A stretch of 64,000 nt of DNA from the NCBI RefSeq assembly GCF_019599265.1, contig NZ_JAHZTC010000001.1, forward strand, positions 248,001 through 312,000. Reading direction: 5' to 3'. The stretch comes from Pontibacter sp. HSC-14F20. Lineage in GTDB: Bacteria > Bacteroidota > Bacteroidia > Cytophagales > Hymenobacteraceae. Made by a program: the position numbers and the translations under genes. The stretch's first letter is position 1. Each line of letters starts with the position of its first letter. The notes below the pieces were generated by a model. The model made no database searches. It was not told the origin of the DNA and saw nothing but the letters and a program-made list of their open reading frames with translations. Shown in pieces: positions 7,437 through 17,229 of this stretch.

Positions 7437-9287
7437 TCACAACTCCAGCCTGCCTTCATAAACCAGCACAGTCAGTGGGGGCAGTTGCAACGAGTGGTTT
7501 GCCTTTGCTTTCCCAGGTATAACCTCTTTGCGGTTCTTTTTCCGGACCTGCCATTCGGTCGCTGTAGAGTCAAGTATGAGCTGCCAGTCAGGAGACCAAT
7601 CGGGTAAGGGACAGGGCAGGGAGGTTTCGGAGAAGTTGAAGAGACAAATAAGGTGCTGCAGGCCGTCTTCGGTTTGGCGGTGCAGCAGCAGTCCCTGAGA
7701 ACCCATTACGTGTGCCCGTGTGCAGTTTTTGCTGAACTCCTGCAGTACAGGATGTGAGCGTCGCAGGCTTATGAGTGTGCGGTGCCAGTCCAGCAGCAGC
7801 CGGTTTTTGCCTTCCCGTCGCTTTTCCCAGCTTAATTTTGAATTCTCAAAGGTCTCCTCTGCCTGCGGATCGGGCGGTTGCACTTCCCATTTGTAACTGG
7901 CGAACTCTTTTCTTCGGCCTTCGCGCACAGCGTGTATCAGCTCTTTGTCTGAATGGCTCACGAAATAGAAGAAAGGACTTTCCTCTGCGTACTCTTCACC
8001 CATGAAAAGTAAGGGCACGTAAGGTGATAGTAGTAGGGCAGCGGCGGCCAGTTTCAGCCTGTCAGTATTTATCAGCACCGAAAGTCGTTCTCCTTTGGCC
8101 CGGTTGCCCGCCTGATCGTGATTGAGGTTAAATACGATGAACTGATCGCCGGCTATACCTGCAGAGGAGGCACCATGCCGTCTTTTCCGGAAACTAACGT
8201 ACTCGCCGCTGTGCACGAAACCATCGTTATAGGCCTTGGCCAGTTGTTCCATCTTTCCGAAATCAACATAACGTTCCTGTCCTTTACTGTCGAGCAGCAC
8301 ATACAGGGCATGGTGAAAATCATCAAGCCATTGTGCTTCGAAGCCGTAGCCGCCAACTTCCGGGTTCTTGACAACTCGTGGACTGTTGTAGTCACTTTCG
8401 GCTGTCAGGTATAGCCGGCGGCCCAGGCGCTGTTCCAGTTTTCTTACTTTCCGGTGGATCAGTTCCCAGATGTGTACTGCTCCGTTGTCGATCACGGCAT
8501 GAATGGCGTCGAAGCGCAATCCGTCCAGGTGATAGTGCTCAAACCAATAAAGTGGGTTATCCGAGATATAGGCTCGCACCCCATCCGACCAGGCTCCGTC
8601 AAAATTAATGGCATCTCCCCAGGGCGAGTTGTACTGATCTGTAAAATAAGGCCCGAACTGTGACAGGTAATTTCCTTCCGGCCCCAAATGGTTATACACC
8701 ACATCCAGAAAAACAGCGATTCCTCTGGCGTGGCAGGCATTGACCAGAAGTTTCAGGCCCTCCGGACCACCGTAAGAGTTTTGTACAGCGTACGGGTATA
8801 CGCCGTCGTAACCCCAGTTGCGATGGCCCGGAAAAGCGGCCACCGGCATCAACTCAATGGCATTTAAACCTGTCTCGACCAGTTCTTCCAGACGCGGAAT
8901 GATAGCCGCAAAAGTGCCTTCGGGTGTGAAGGTACCGACATGCAGTTCGTACAGAACAAGGTCCTGAAAGGGGAGACCGCGCCAGCTGCCGTCCTGCCAG
9001 GTATAGGCGGCATGGTCGATTACTGCGGACGATTCGTGTACGCCATCAGGCTGGTGAAAGGAGGCAGGGTCAGGATAATCCTGCTCTCCGTCGGGCATAT
9101 AAAAGTAGCGGGTGCCGGGGTAAGTAGTCTCAACTTCCAGGGTATAGAAACCTTCGCTATCTGACTGCATTTGTAGTTTGCGCTCCTCAGGGTATATCAG
9201 GTGCAGCACCATCTGCTTCTTCTCAGGAGCCCACACTGTGAAGCGACACCTGCCATTGCCCAGGTAAAAGGCACCCGCTTTTTTCAT
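7437..9287 (-). CDS. treZ: Malto-oligosyltrehalose trehalohydrolase
   Basis: The 616-residue protein begins with the carbohydrate-binding N-terminal domain (FTVWAPEKKQMVLHL), followed by a GH13 barrel. Catalytic residues are visible: the nucleophile Asp260 in GLRFDAIHA, the acid/base Glu297 in YLTAESD, and Asp391 in FNLNHDQ. The sequence GHRNWGYDGVYPYAVQNSYGG matches TreZ. The enzyme releases trehalose from maltooligosyl trehalose, the second step of the TreY-TreZ route. No treY gene is in the window; the upstream neighbour is an alpha-glucosidase. Trehalose synthesis would suit a desiccation- or salt-tolerant lifestyle. Confidence 0.9.
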   Translation of the reverse strand: MKKAGAFYLGNGRCRFTVWAPEKKQMVLHLIYPEERKLQMQSDSEGFYTLEVETTYPGTRYFYMPDGEQDYPDPASFHQPDGVHESSAVIDHAAYTWQDGSWRGLPFQDLVLYELHVGTFTPEGTFAAIIPRLEELVETGLNAIELMPVAAFPGHRNWGYDGVYPYAVQNSYGGPEGLKLLVNACHARGIAVFLDVVYNHLGPEGNYLSQFGPYFTDQYNSPWGDAINFDGAWSDGVRAYISDNPLYWFEHYHLDGLRFDAIHAVIDNGAVHIWELIHRKVRKLEQRLGRRLYLTAESDYNSPRVVKNPEVGGYGFEAQWLDDFHHALYVLLDSKGQERYVDFGKMEQLAKAYNDGFVHSGEYVSFRKRRHGASSAGIAGDQFIVFNLNHDQAGNRAKGERLSVLINTDRLKLAAAALLLSPYVPLLFMGEEYAEESPFFYFVSHSDKELIHAVREGRRKEFASYKWEVQPPDPQAEETFENSKLSWEKRREGKNRLLLDWHRTLISLRRSHPVLQEFSKNCTRAHVMGSQGLLLHRQTEDGLQHLICLFNFSETSLPCPLPDWSPDWQLILDSTATEWQVRKKNRKEVIPGKAKANHSLQLPPLTVLVYEGRLEL

Positions 9288-9359
9288 AGCTTCAGCTGTA
9301 GGTATAAGATTTTATTTCAAGGCGTCCACAGTTGGTTCAGGCAGTCTGCTATACCTGAC

Positions 9360-10970
9360 TTAGGCTTGATTTAGCCGGATGATCATCCCTTCGTCCCCGC
9401 TCAGGCTGACGTGCTTGCCAACCACTCCGCCTTCACGTTCCGGCAGTGTGTCGATTACGATGGTACCCTCGAAACTGAAATGCTCTGGCGCAAAATGACA
9501 GGGTCTGTGGCTCAGGTTGAGCAGAATCAGAAAGCGTTGATCCGGGGTATAGCGTAGGTAGGCCAAAAGCGGACCATTCGCTACCACAGGTCTGTAGTCC
9601 CCGATGTGCAGGGCCGGCTCTTCCTGACGCAGTTTGATCAGGCGTTTGTAAAGTGCGTAGATCGAGAATTCGTCTTCCTGCTGCGCTTTCACATTTACAC
9701 GGCGATAGTCTTCGGGCAGTCGCAACCAGGGTTTGCTTTGGCTGAAGCCTGCGTATTCGCTTTTGTCCCACTGCATGGGGGTGCGTTGCGGGTCACGGCT
9801 CAGGTTAAGGCCGGGCATGTTGAGCCCCTGCGGATCCTGAATTTCGTCCGGAGGTATAGGCACGTCGCGCATCCCGATCTCATCGCCATAATAGATGGTA
9901 GGTGTTCCGCGCAGCGTGAGCAACAGCATGGCCGCCACCCTGGCCTGCGCCTTGCCCACCCGACTCGTGATCCGGGGCTGATCATGGTTGCCCAGCACCC
10001 AGTTCGGCCAGCCGCCATCTGGCAAAGCACCTTCGTATTGATTTATGTTAGAGGAAATCTCCGAGGCATCCCAGTCAATGGAGAGCAGCAGAAAGTTGAA
10101 AGGCAGGTGCGCCCCGTTCTTGTCCGAGCCGTAATACGTCATCAGTTTGTGGATAGGCAGGTATATCTCGCCGATCATCATGCGTTCGTCGTAGTTGTCG
10201 AGTACCTGGCGCATTTTGTGCACAATATCGTGTACCTCAGGCTGGTCGGTGGAGTAGGCCGGAATCAGTTTTTCGTAAGTGGCCTGGTGCGGTTTGTAAT
10301 TCGGATTAACGGGATTATCACGCAGCTGGTCGTCTTTGATCATGTGCCACATCACGTCTACCCTGAAACCGTCTACGCCTTTGTCGAGCCAGAAGCGCAT
10401 CACATCCAGCATGGCCTTTTGCACCTCCGGGTTGCGCCAGTTCAGGTCGGGCTGCTCTTTCAGGAAAGCGTGGTAATAATACTGTTGCGTGTTTTCGTCC
10501 CACTCCCAGGCGCTGCCGCCGAACACGCTGAGCCAGTTATTTGGCTCGGAGCCGTCTTCATGGGCATCTTTCCAGATGTACCAGTCCCGCTTCGGACTGT
10601 CTTTGGATGAGCCCGATTCTTTAAACCAGGGGTGCTCGTCGGAGGTATGGTTGGGCACCAGGTCCAGGATCAGCTTCATGCCCCGGTCGTGCACGGCCTG
10701 CAGCAGTTTATCAAAATCGGCCATGGTGCCAAACAGCGGATGAATGTCGCAGTAATCGGAAATGTCGTAGCCAAAATCGGCCATGGGAGAGGAGAAGATA
10801 GGAGAGATCCAGATCGCCTTTATACCTAGTGTTTTGATGTGGTCGAGTCGTTGGATGATGCCCTGCAGGTCACCCACGCCATCGCAGTTACTGTCCTTGT
10901 AAGAGCGTGGATAGATCTGGTAAATAACTCCTTCCTGCCACCACAGGTATTTTTGCTGCGCGTCTTTCAT
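9360..10970 (-). CDS. GH13 alpha-glucosidase / oligo-1,6-glucosidase-like enzyme
   Basis: The 536-residue protein contains the four conserved GH13 regions: DLVPNHTSDEHPWF (about 103-116), GFRVDVMWHM with nucleophile Asp205, MMIGEIYLP with acid/base Glu268, and GNHDQPR with Asp330. The start WWQEGVIYQIYPRSYKDSNCDGVGDL and the QRTPMQWD segment near 400 are typical of intracellular alpha-glucosidases acting on short alpha-glucosides. No signal peptide is seen, so it should act in the cytoplasm. It lies 72 bp upstream of the trehalohydrolase gene on the same strand and may supply or remove glucose units in the same pathway. Exact linkage preference cannot be told. Confidence 0.88.
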   Translation of the reverse strand: MKDAQQKYLWWQEGVIYQIYPRSYKDSNCDGVGDLQGIIQRLDHIKTLGIKAIWISPIFSSPMADFGYDISDYCDIHPLFGTMADFDKLLQAVHDRGMKLILDLVPNHTSDEHPWFKESGSSKDSPKRDWYIWKDAHEDGSEPNNWLSVFGGSAWEWDENTQQYYYHAFLKEQPDLNWRNPEVQKAMLDVMRFWLDKGVDGFRVDVMWHMIKDDQLRDNPVNPNYKPHQATYEKLIPAYSTDQPEVHDIVHKMRQVLDNYDERMMIGEIYLPIHKLMTYYGSDKNGAHLPFNFLLLSIDWDASEISSNINQYEGALPDGGWPNWVLGNHDQPRITSRVGKAQARVAAMLLLTLRGTPTIYYGDEIGMRDVPIPPDEIQDPQGLNMPGLNLSRDPQRTPMQWDKSEYAGFSQSKPWLRLPEDYRRVNVKAQQEDEFSIYALYKRLIKLRQEEPALHIGDYRPVVANGPLLAYLRYTPDQRFLILLNLSHRPCHFAPEHFSFEGTIVIDTLPEREGGVVGKHVSLSGDEGMIIRLNQA

Positions 10971-11084
10971 AGTCTGTTGGTTTGGTCTGCAAATCGGCCT
11001 CGGGCCGGTCGTGTTTTAATGACTCATGTACGGGAAATTCTGGGGAGGGTATGGTTTAGCCGGCTCACTTACCCGTCATTATAA

Positions 11085-11109
11085 AAAAGACACAGGAATT
11101 ATTCCTGTG
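11085..11109 (-). terminator. Intrinsic terminator on the minus strand upstream of the alpha-glucosidase gene
   Basis: The arms CACAGGAAT (11091-11099) and ATTCCTGTG (11101-11109) are followed, on the minus strand, by a T-rich run (TCTTTTTT, 11083-11090). No minus-strand gene ends just before it. It may end a short untranslated RNA, act as an attenuator in the alpha-glucosidase leader, or stop readthrough from the convergent acetyltransferase gene. The rest of 10971-11267 shows no gene. Confidence 0.5.
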
Positions 11110-11267
11110 CCAGAAGGGGGGCAGCTTTTACCGGGAATGTAGGAGAAGCATCTAACGTCCTTCCGGTATCTAGCCACAAGCAAGGATGGACAAATCATCT
11201 TTTAAGTATACTTGTAAACTCAACCACACCTTTGTGGCTGCGTTATAAATAGCTCATAAAGATAGGT

Positions 11268-11498
11268 ATGGAGCGCAGCTTTTCATCGTTCTTCACGGGG
11301 CTTGGTCTGATCGGTATCCTGACAGGTATGGTGCTGTTGGTGTTCGTTGTGTGGAGCGTGATCTGGGCCTTTCATGATGCCCGGCGCCGGGGAAAGTCTC
11401 CCTGGCTGGTGGCGCTGATGGTTTTACTCATGGTGTGGCCGGTTGGTTTGGTACTGTGGTTAATGCTCCGGCCACTAAAAAAAGAGCAGCAGGTATAA
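11268..11498 (+). CDS. Small two-helix membrane protein (PLDc_N-like)
   Basis: The 76-residue protein has two hydrophobic helices (about 10-35 and 45-68) joined by a short basic loop, HDARRRGKSPWL. This helix-RRGKS-helix arrangement is the one seen in phospholipase D N-terminal-type (PLDc_N) membrane proteins, whose role is unknown. It ends in GlnGlnVal followed by stop, and its last codons form a copy of the CAGGTATA repeat. It converges with the acetyltransferase gene, with a single base between the two stop codons. Confidence 0.65.
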   Translation: MERSFSSFFTGLGLIGILTGMVLLVFVVWSVIWAFHDARRRGKSPWLVALMVLLMVWPVGLVLWLMLRPLKKEQQV

Positions 11499-11499
11499 G

Positions 11500-11778
11500 C
11501 TACTCCCAGCGCACGATGTGGTCGTATTCTTTGTGGCGCTTTACAAAAGCTTCCACCACTGGGCAGGAAGGTACAATCTGGCATTTGCAAGCCACGGCGT
11601 GCTCCAGTCCTTCTTTAACCAGTCTGTCGGCTATACCCTGGCCACGGTGTTGCTCAGGTACATAGGTATGGTCAAAGTCCATGTGGCCGTTATTGGTGAT
11701 GGTATAGGTGAGCTCGGCCTCACCGCCTTCAAGCGTAATATAAAACCGGGTGTCTTCTTCGTCGTGAATGATTTCCAT
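11500..11778 (-). CDS. GNAT-like N-acetyltransferase, short YjdJ type
   Basis: The 92-residue protein is a minimal GNAT domain of the kind annotated as N-acetyltransferase YjdJ. The acetyl-CoA-binding motif A is clear: HTYVPEQHRGQGIADRLVKEGLEHA, with Gln/Arg-x-x-Gly-x-Gly. A motif near CQIVPSCPVVEAFVKRH closes the domain. The substrate is unknown; members of this short class lack the N-terminal helices of larger GNATs. It is convergent with the small membrane protein gene at 11268-11498. Confidence 0.8.
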   Translation of the reverse strand: MEIIHDEEDTRFYITLEGGEAELTYTITNNGHMDFDHTYVPEQHRGQGIADRLVKEGLEHAVACKCQIVPSCPVVEAFVKRHKEYDHIVRWE

Positions 11779-11983
11779 GGGAATAGGTAAGTGGTTCGAA
11801 ACAGGTATATGGCTCCAGGGTGGAAGGCGTTAAACACGACACCTCAGTGTAAAGCTTTATGCTATAATTTGCAAATAAATTTCAGGAACTGCAAGTAGCA
11901 GAAAGCAATCAACGACTCATCATAATTTATCCTCCTTAAAATAAGGTCACTGATTTCTGCAGGTATACCTGTACTTAAGCAGC

Positions 11984-12020
11984 AAAGCCGCTCTGTCGCA
12001 GGACAAAACGACTTTGCTGT
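11984..12020. terminator. Imperfect hairpin downstream of the large NHL protein gene
   Basis: The sequences CAGCAAAGCCG and CGACTTTGCTG face each other across about 18 nt, with one unpaired position in the stem. They lie just beyond the stop codon of the 1.5-kilo-residue secreted protein. There is no strong T-run, so termination is only probable. Confidence 0.35.
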
Positions 12021-12043
12021 TTACAATTATATAGGTTTCAAGC

Positions 12044-15000
12044 TTATAAGACAGTCAATTTTTTGGTGATCATTCCCCGTTCTGTCTGAATCTGCAGGAA
12101 GTACAGACCGGCTTTTGCAGTCGGCAGGTTAATCTCCACAGCTTCCGGTCTCGGTCCGGTGATGTGCGTCTGGTACAGGCGCTTGCCAGGCGCATCGTAT
12201 ACCTCCAACCTATGCACATCGAAATCGGCATGGCGCAGGCTAACAGTAAATTGACCATTGTTCGGATTCGGGTAGACGGTGATCGCTTCGGCCGGCCCCA
12301 GTTCCTCTATCACAAAGTCGGAAGAACTCTTTGCCAGGCCGCCATAGCCGGTTATGGTCACTTTGCCGGTGCTGGCCCCACGCGGCACACGTACCTTATA
12401 CCTGTTCTCAGCGCTCTCCAGTACCAATGCCTCCTGCCCGTTAAATGTGATTATATCTTGCTGTCCCATGACGCCGAAGTGTTCACCTGTGATCTCCACT
12501 ACGGTGCCCACCGCGCCTTTGGCAGGCTGCATGGCCGTGAATTTCGGACCCGGAATCACTTCGAACGTACTCACAGAGAGCGTCTTTCCGCCGGGTGTTT
12601 CCACTAATATAAAACCTGACTCGGCCTGCTCCGGCACACGCACCACGAGCTGCTGGGGACCAGCCTCCATTACCCCGGCCTGCACTGTACCGAAGTATAC
12701 CTGGTTGCGTGATTTGTCTGTGGCAAAATTCTCGCCGGTGATGGTGATGCTCGCGCCCACTATGTCGGTCTGCTTGCTCTGGCCCGTGATAACCGGAGTA
12801 TACCACACGGTATAGGCTGAACTGCTCAGGGCCTCGCCACCCTTGGTACTGATCTGGAATATACCTGTCGTGGCATCTGCCGGCACGCGCACTGTTAGGG
12901 TGCTGCCGGTATGGCTTAAGATCTCGCAGGTAAGGCTGCCGAGTTTTATATTCTCGATCAAATCGGTCTGCAGGTGCTCGCCCGTAAGCGTTACTGTTTG
13001 GCCCACCCTACCTTCCAGCGGACTAAAAGAGCTCAGCAGCGGGGGCTGGTATACCTGGAATTTATCCGTGGAGGTCACACCCCCGTCAGGTGTAATGACC
13101 TTGATTTTGTCTGTGAAGGCCCCTTTTGGAACGATCACTTTCAGCTCGGTGGTTGAGGCGCTTACCACGGTGGCCGCCTTGCCGTTCAGGTATACCTTAT
13201 TGTCAGCCGGCGTAGAAGCAAATCGCTGTCCGCTGATGATGATCTCAGCTCCCTGCTTGCCAGCAGCCGGGGAAAAGCCCGCTATACCTGGCGTGGCCAG
13301 CACATCCTCCAAATTCACCCGCACGCTTTCGTTGATCACCGGCGGCATGTCGTAAATGCGGTTTTGGGTGACGTTGGTGCGGATCGGGGAGTTGAAATCA
13401 AAGAAGATATCGGCAAAGTTCTCCACCAGCGCCTTTTCCGGCAGGTCGGCTTTTGGCTTAATGCTGAACTGGATATAACCGTGACTGCCAGGCTCATCAG
13501 CGGTAGAGTCAGGCAGCATGATGTTGTCGAAGGTCCAGGTGAGGACGGGACGGCCTTTGCCGCTTACTTCCAGACGGCCCGGGTGGGAGGTAGCACCTAC
13601 TTGCAGTGTGCTCAAATCCAACTGCTCGGAGAGGGTGTCCACCACCACGATGCGGTAGGCTACGGCGGTACCTGTATTCTGGAAGCGTATTTTGTACTTG
13701 AGGGCGGAGCCAGTTGGGGTGTAGTGCTCTTCTGTGCGGCCTACCGGTGTCACCAGCTTGTCGTTCGGGTCATAGGAATCGGTGATCAGCATGCATTCCA
13801 TAGCCTTCTCCGACTCTTCATCATCTGTGGGCAGCAGGTTCACCTTGCCAGTGCTCACGGAGCTAGCCTCATCGCCCGGACAACCCTCGATGGTGACGCT
13901 AACAGCCGTGTTGTCGCCGTTGCCGGCGGGCTGTTTTGTCTCCAGTCGCCAGGTATAGCCCATGGAGGGCACCCAGAGTACCAAGCTGTCACCGGAGGCC
14001 AGCCGGAACTGCTCCTGCGAAGCCAGCAGACCGTCGGCATACTTGCGGAATAGCTGCGGTGCATCCATGTCAGCAGTGCCGGTATTACGCACCACGAAGC
14101 GGATCATACCTGTCTCGGCGTTGCAGCGGCCGGTGATAGAAACCGTCGGTGTTGGCTTCGCAGGCTTGTTATTGGAGGGCGTGATCCAGGCACGGGTGCA
14201 GACGGTGAGGCCGCGCACCGATTCGTCGCCGCAGGTCACGATGTCCTGAATGGTGATAGTGCTGCTTTGGCCGGCTGCGAGATCGCCAATAGAAAATTCG
14301 TACGTGCCGTCCGGCAGGCGGGTGTAAGGCTTATCGGCTGAGAGCAGCTCTACCTCCTTGGGCAGCTGCAGGTATACCTTGGCGTCTTCGGCAGGAGCGA
14401 ACCCGGAGTTAGTATACTTAACGGTTGTGGTGCTTTCAAAGCAGCGACGACGATGGTCTGAAGAAACGCTGACGGAGAGGTAAGGGGTGAGGGTGACGCG
14501 GTTGCCAAGGTGTAGCATTTGGGTTTGCCCAAGGGATGCAAAGCTCACTTGTTGGGCATCGGCCTGGCAGGCCGTAATATTTCTAGATGCTTGCTCTGCA
14601 GGCAAAATTTCTTTTACATGATATTTTCCGGCGCCAACAGGTAAAGTATAGTAGCCATTCTGGTCTGAAATCGAATAGTATGGGCCAGGAGTGGCTTCCA
14701 CTAAAATTCCAGGAAGCGGGCTGTCGTCTTCGTCGAAAATGCAGTTACTGTTCCTGTCGTTAAATACAATACCAGTTATATTATTCGTTTCAGGCAAGGT
14801 AATTGGCTCATTATTCGTAAAGCTCGCCACCGTATTGTTTGGGCTTAGAACGATGATACGGGAACCTGATTTGTTTACCGAAAAAGAATTTTGGAGAATG
14901 TGAAAGATATAGGAGTAGTTTCTTGAACTCGCAACCAAGGCTTTTGTTAGGGCGTCGTATTTATAAATGTGTCCCCATTCAGAAAGATACATGTTGTTTT

Positions 15001-16543
15001 GCCCGTCAAAATCCATATCAAAGGCTGTAAATCCATTCGGGTAAGCGTTTGGAGGGAGAAAATCCCCCAAGAACTCACCAGTAAGCGTAAATTTCTTGGA
15101 CTTCCGGATAAATAAAATGTATAGGGCCCCCTCTTTATCAATACTGAATTTAAGCCGGCTGTTAAATACCCCTTCCTTAAAGCTAATAGGTGCGCCAGTT
15201 TCGTTGTTGATGTATGATTGCCTTTTTATAAAACGTCCCTCAGGACTGTACTGGTACAGATAAATTTCATCAGAAACATAGACATTACCCTGAGGATCCA
15301 TTTTAAGATACATAGGATTTGCTAAAGCTGTAGGGCTCCCTGTGCCTGTACCGGAAGCAGGCGCAAACCTGGAGATAAACACACCGTTTGGAGTAAACTT
15401 TTGAACGCTTCCTGCAATATCTTTCGAAAGGACATAAAGGTTGCCCGCCTGGTCAAGTTCCATACTTGTAATTTGGCTTGTAAACTTTCCATTGCCAGAG
15501 CCCTTGCCTCCAAACGAGAACAATAGGTTGCCTTCCGGGTCATACTTCTGGATGATACTATTGCTGAATGCAACAAAGTAATTGCCGACCTGGTCAGATT
15601 TGATGGCGTATGGGTATAGTTTATCGGCGCTATTGCTTCTAAAATTTCCAAAGTCTAATAGGAATTCGCCTTCCGGGGAAAACTTTTGAACACGGCTATC
15701 ATTATCCCTGTCGGCTACATAGATATTGCCTTCCTTGTCTAGCGTCAGGCTCAATCTGGAGCCGGTAAACTGACCGTTCCCGGTTCCTTTTGACCCGAAG
15801 TTCATATGCCAATACCCGGTAGTATCTAACTTGATAACCTGGTGAGAAGAAAGCTCGGTTATATAGACATACCCTTCCGCATCCAAGGCGATATCATCAG
15901 GATAAATTGCCCAGCCACTACCGAAATCACTGAGGTAATTGCCGGACTTATCAAATATCTGAATGCGAGCATTATAAGGATCAGTTACGTACAGATTTTC
16001 TTCCTTATCGAGGGCAAGGCCGCCAGGCATGTTAAATTGACCGGGCAGTTCTCCAAAACTACCGATCACGGAAAGCAAATTTCCTTGCTGATCGAATTTT
16101 TGAATACGATGGTTTTCAGTGTCCGCTACGATGATCGTGCCATCTTTAGCTACGACTAAGGAAGTTGGATTATTTAATTGGCCAGGTAGGCTGCCCTCTT
16201 CTCCAAAGCTGAGCAGTATCTCGTTGTCAGGACTGATCTTATGGATGCGGCTGCCAAAACTGATCGTGTACATATTTCCTTCGCTGTCCAGGCTGGTTGC
16301 CATGTGCGAGTTAGTGTCATGATACCGGCCAGTCAGATGGTACTCATTCAGCATTGTGCCGGAGAGGTTGAAAACACGTGTGCTATAATTATCAGCAAGG
16401 TATAATTTATTGTCTGGCCCTAAAGCGATATCGTAGGGAAAGGAAACAGTGTTTCCAATTACGGAACCAAGCTTATAATCCTGAGAGAGTGCAGTCGATA
16501 TAGAAAAAAACAGAAAAGTTAGTAAAAGTAAAGTTGTTCTCAT
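12044..16543 (-). CDS. Large secreted protein: NHL propeller, Cna-B-like domain, IPT/TIG repeats, T9SS type A tail
   Basis: I start at the ATG at 16543 because it begins a good signal peptide (MRTTLLLLTFLFFSISTALS); the open frame runs 26 codons further upstream. About 1499 residues. Order of domains: NHL beta-propeller repeats (FDKSGNYLSDFGSG-like units, roughly 25-560); a Cna-B/SdrD-like domain (GIVFNDRNSNCIFDEDDSPLPG) near 590-680; DUF11-type beta domains including DPNDK and IFFDFNSPIRTNVTQN; four IPT/TIG domains (ITGEHF, VRVP units); and a C-terminal sorting domain with YPNPNNGQF and GLYFLQI. It should be exported by type IX secretion and sit on the surface. The binding partner is unknown. 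The NHL part is visibly more AT-rich than the rest and lacks the AGGTATA repeat. Confidence 0.88.
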   Translation of the reverse strand: MRTTLLLLTFLFFSISTALSQDYKLGSVIGNTVSFPYDIALGPDNKLYLADNYSTRVFNLSGTMLNEYHLTGRYHDTNSHMATSLDSEGNMYTISFGSRIHKISPDNEILLSFGEEGSLPGQLNNPTSLVVAKDGTIIVADTENHRIQKFDQQGNLLSVIGSFGELPGQFNMPGGLALDKEENLYVTDPYNARIQIFDKSGNYLSDFGSGWAIYPDDIALDAEGYVYITELSSHQVIKLDTTGYWHMNFGSKGTGNGQFTGSRLSLTLDKEGNIYVADRDNDSRVQKFSPEGEFLLDFGNFRSNSADKLYPYAIKSDQVGNYFVAFSNSIIQKYDPEGNLLFSFGGKGSGNGKFTSQITSMELDQAGNLYVLSKDIAGSVQKFTPNGVFISRFAPASGTGTGSPTALANPMYLKMDPQGNVYVSDEIYLYQYSPEGRFIKRQSYINNETGAPISFKEGVFNSRLKFSIDKEGALYILFIRKSKKFTLTGEFLGDFLPPNAYPNGFTAFDMDFDGQNNMYLSEWGHIYKYDALTKALVASSRNYSYIFHILQNSFSVNKSGSRIIVLSPNNTVASFTNNEPITLPETNNITGIVFNDRNSNCIFDEDDSPLPGILVEATPGPYYSISDQNGYYTLPVGAGKYHVKEILPAEQASRNITACQADAQQVSFASLGQTQMLHLGNRVTLTPYLSVSVSSDHRRRCFESTTTVKYTNSGFAPAEDAKVYLQLPKEVELLSADKPYTRLPDGTYEFSIGDLAAGQSSTITIQDIVTCGDESVRGLTVCTRAWITPSNNKPAKPTPTVSITGRCNAETGMIRFVVRNTGTADMDAPQLFRKYADGLLASQEQFRLASGDSLVLWVPSMGYTWRLETKQPAGNGDNTAVSVTIEGCPGDEASSVSTGKVNLLPTDDEESEKAMECMLITDSYDPNDKLVTPVGRTEEHYTPTGSALKYKIRFQNTGTAVAYRIVVVDTLSEQLDLSTLQVGATSHPGRLEVSGKGRPVLTWTFDNIMLPDSTADEPGSHGYIQFSIKPKADLPEKALVENFADIFFDFNSPIRTNVTQNRIYDMPPVINESVRVNLEDVLATPGIAGFSPAAGKQGAEIIISGQRFASTPADNKVYLNGKAATVVSASTTELKVIVPKGAFTDKIKVITPDGGVTSTDKFQVYQPPLLSSFSPLEGRVGQTVTLTGEHLQTDLIENIKLGSLTCEILSHTGSTLTVRVPADATTGIFQISTKGGEALSSSAYTVWYTPVITGQSKQTDIVGASITITGENFATDKSRNQVYFGTVQAGVMEAGPQQLVVRVPEQAESGFILVETPGGKTLSVSTFEVIPGPKFTAMQPAKGAVGTVVEITGEHFGVMGQQDIITFNGQEALVLESAENRYKVRVPRGASTGKVTITGYGGLAKSSSDFVIEELGPAEAITVYPNPNNGQFTVSLRHADFDVHRLEVYDAPGKRLYQTHITGPRPEAVEINLPTAKAGLYFLQIQTERGMITKKLTVL

Positions 16544-16711
16544 AGGCAAAAGTGGAAAATCGTATGGTGCTGTAAATGTAAAGATTAAAGTACAATTATA
16601 TACCTGTTGAAACACTATCACAACAGGATTTTAGTAAAAAACAACCTATGTTATACCAGCAAGGCTTAACTTTGCGATCCTATTATCGTTATCACACTGA
16701 TCCAATAAAAC

Positions 16712-17149
16712 ATGCCCCATACCTACACCGGAAAAGTAATGTGGTCGCACCTGGATGCGAACATGCACATGCGCCATTCTGCCTATGCTGATTTTGCGGC
16801 CCAGGCCCGTATCGAAGCGCTTGACGAACTCGGACTGGATCTCAAAACTTTCCAGCGCCTGCACCTCGGCCCAATTTTGTTTAAAGAGGAAACTACTTAC
16901 CTGCGGGAGATTGGCATAAATGAGAAAATCACTATCCTGACAGAACTGACTGCGGGGCGCAAAGACGGCTCGCGCTGGGCACTCCAGCACGAGATCTACA
17001 AAGCCAATGGTGTAAAAGCGGCCGTGATTAAAGTGGAAGGTGCCTGGATTGATGTTTTGAAAAGAAAGCTGGCAGCACTGCCGGAGGAACTGGCGCAGCA
17101 TTTCATGGAGCTGCCGCGCAGTGCCGATTATGTAGAACTGGAAGGCTAA
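16712..17149 (+). CDS. Acyl-CoA thioesterase, hotdog fold (4HBT-like)
   Basis: The 145-residue length and sequence pattern are those of 4-hydroxybenzoyl-CoA thioesterase-like proteins: the start TYTGKVMWSHLDANMHMRHSAY holds the conserved Asp-x-x-x-H region at the first strand-helix. The enzyme class cleaves acyl-CoA thioesters in the cytoplasm; the acyl substrate is unknown. It diverges from the NHL protein gene and is followed by a REP-like palindrome. Confidence 0.85.
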   Translation: MPHTYTGKVMWSHLDANMHMRHSAYADFAAQARIEALDELGLDLKTFQRLHLGPILFKEETTYLREIGINEKITILTELTAGRKDGSRWALQHEIYKANGVKAAVIKVEGAWIDVLKRKLAALPEELAQHFMELPRSADYVELEG

Positions 17150-17229
17150 GGCCTATACCTGATCGTGCTCAACTACAGGTATAGCAGAGGAGCCCTTATG
17201 CAGTTCTAGTTTATTGTCAAAGTCTTCTC

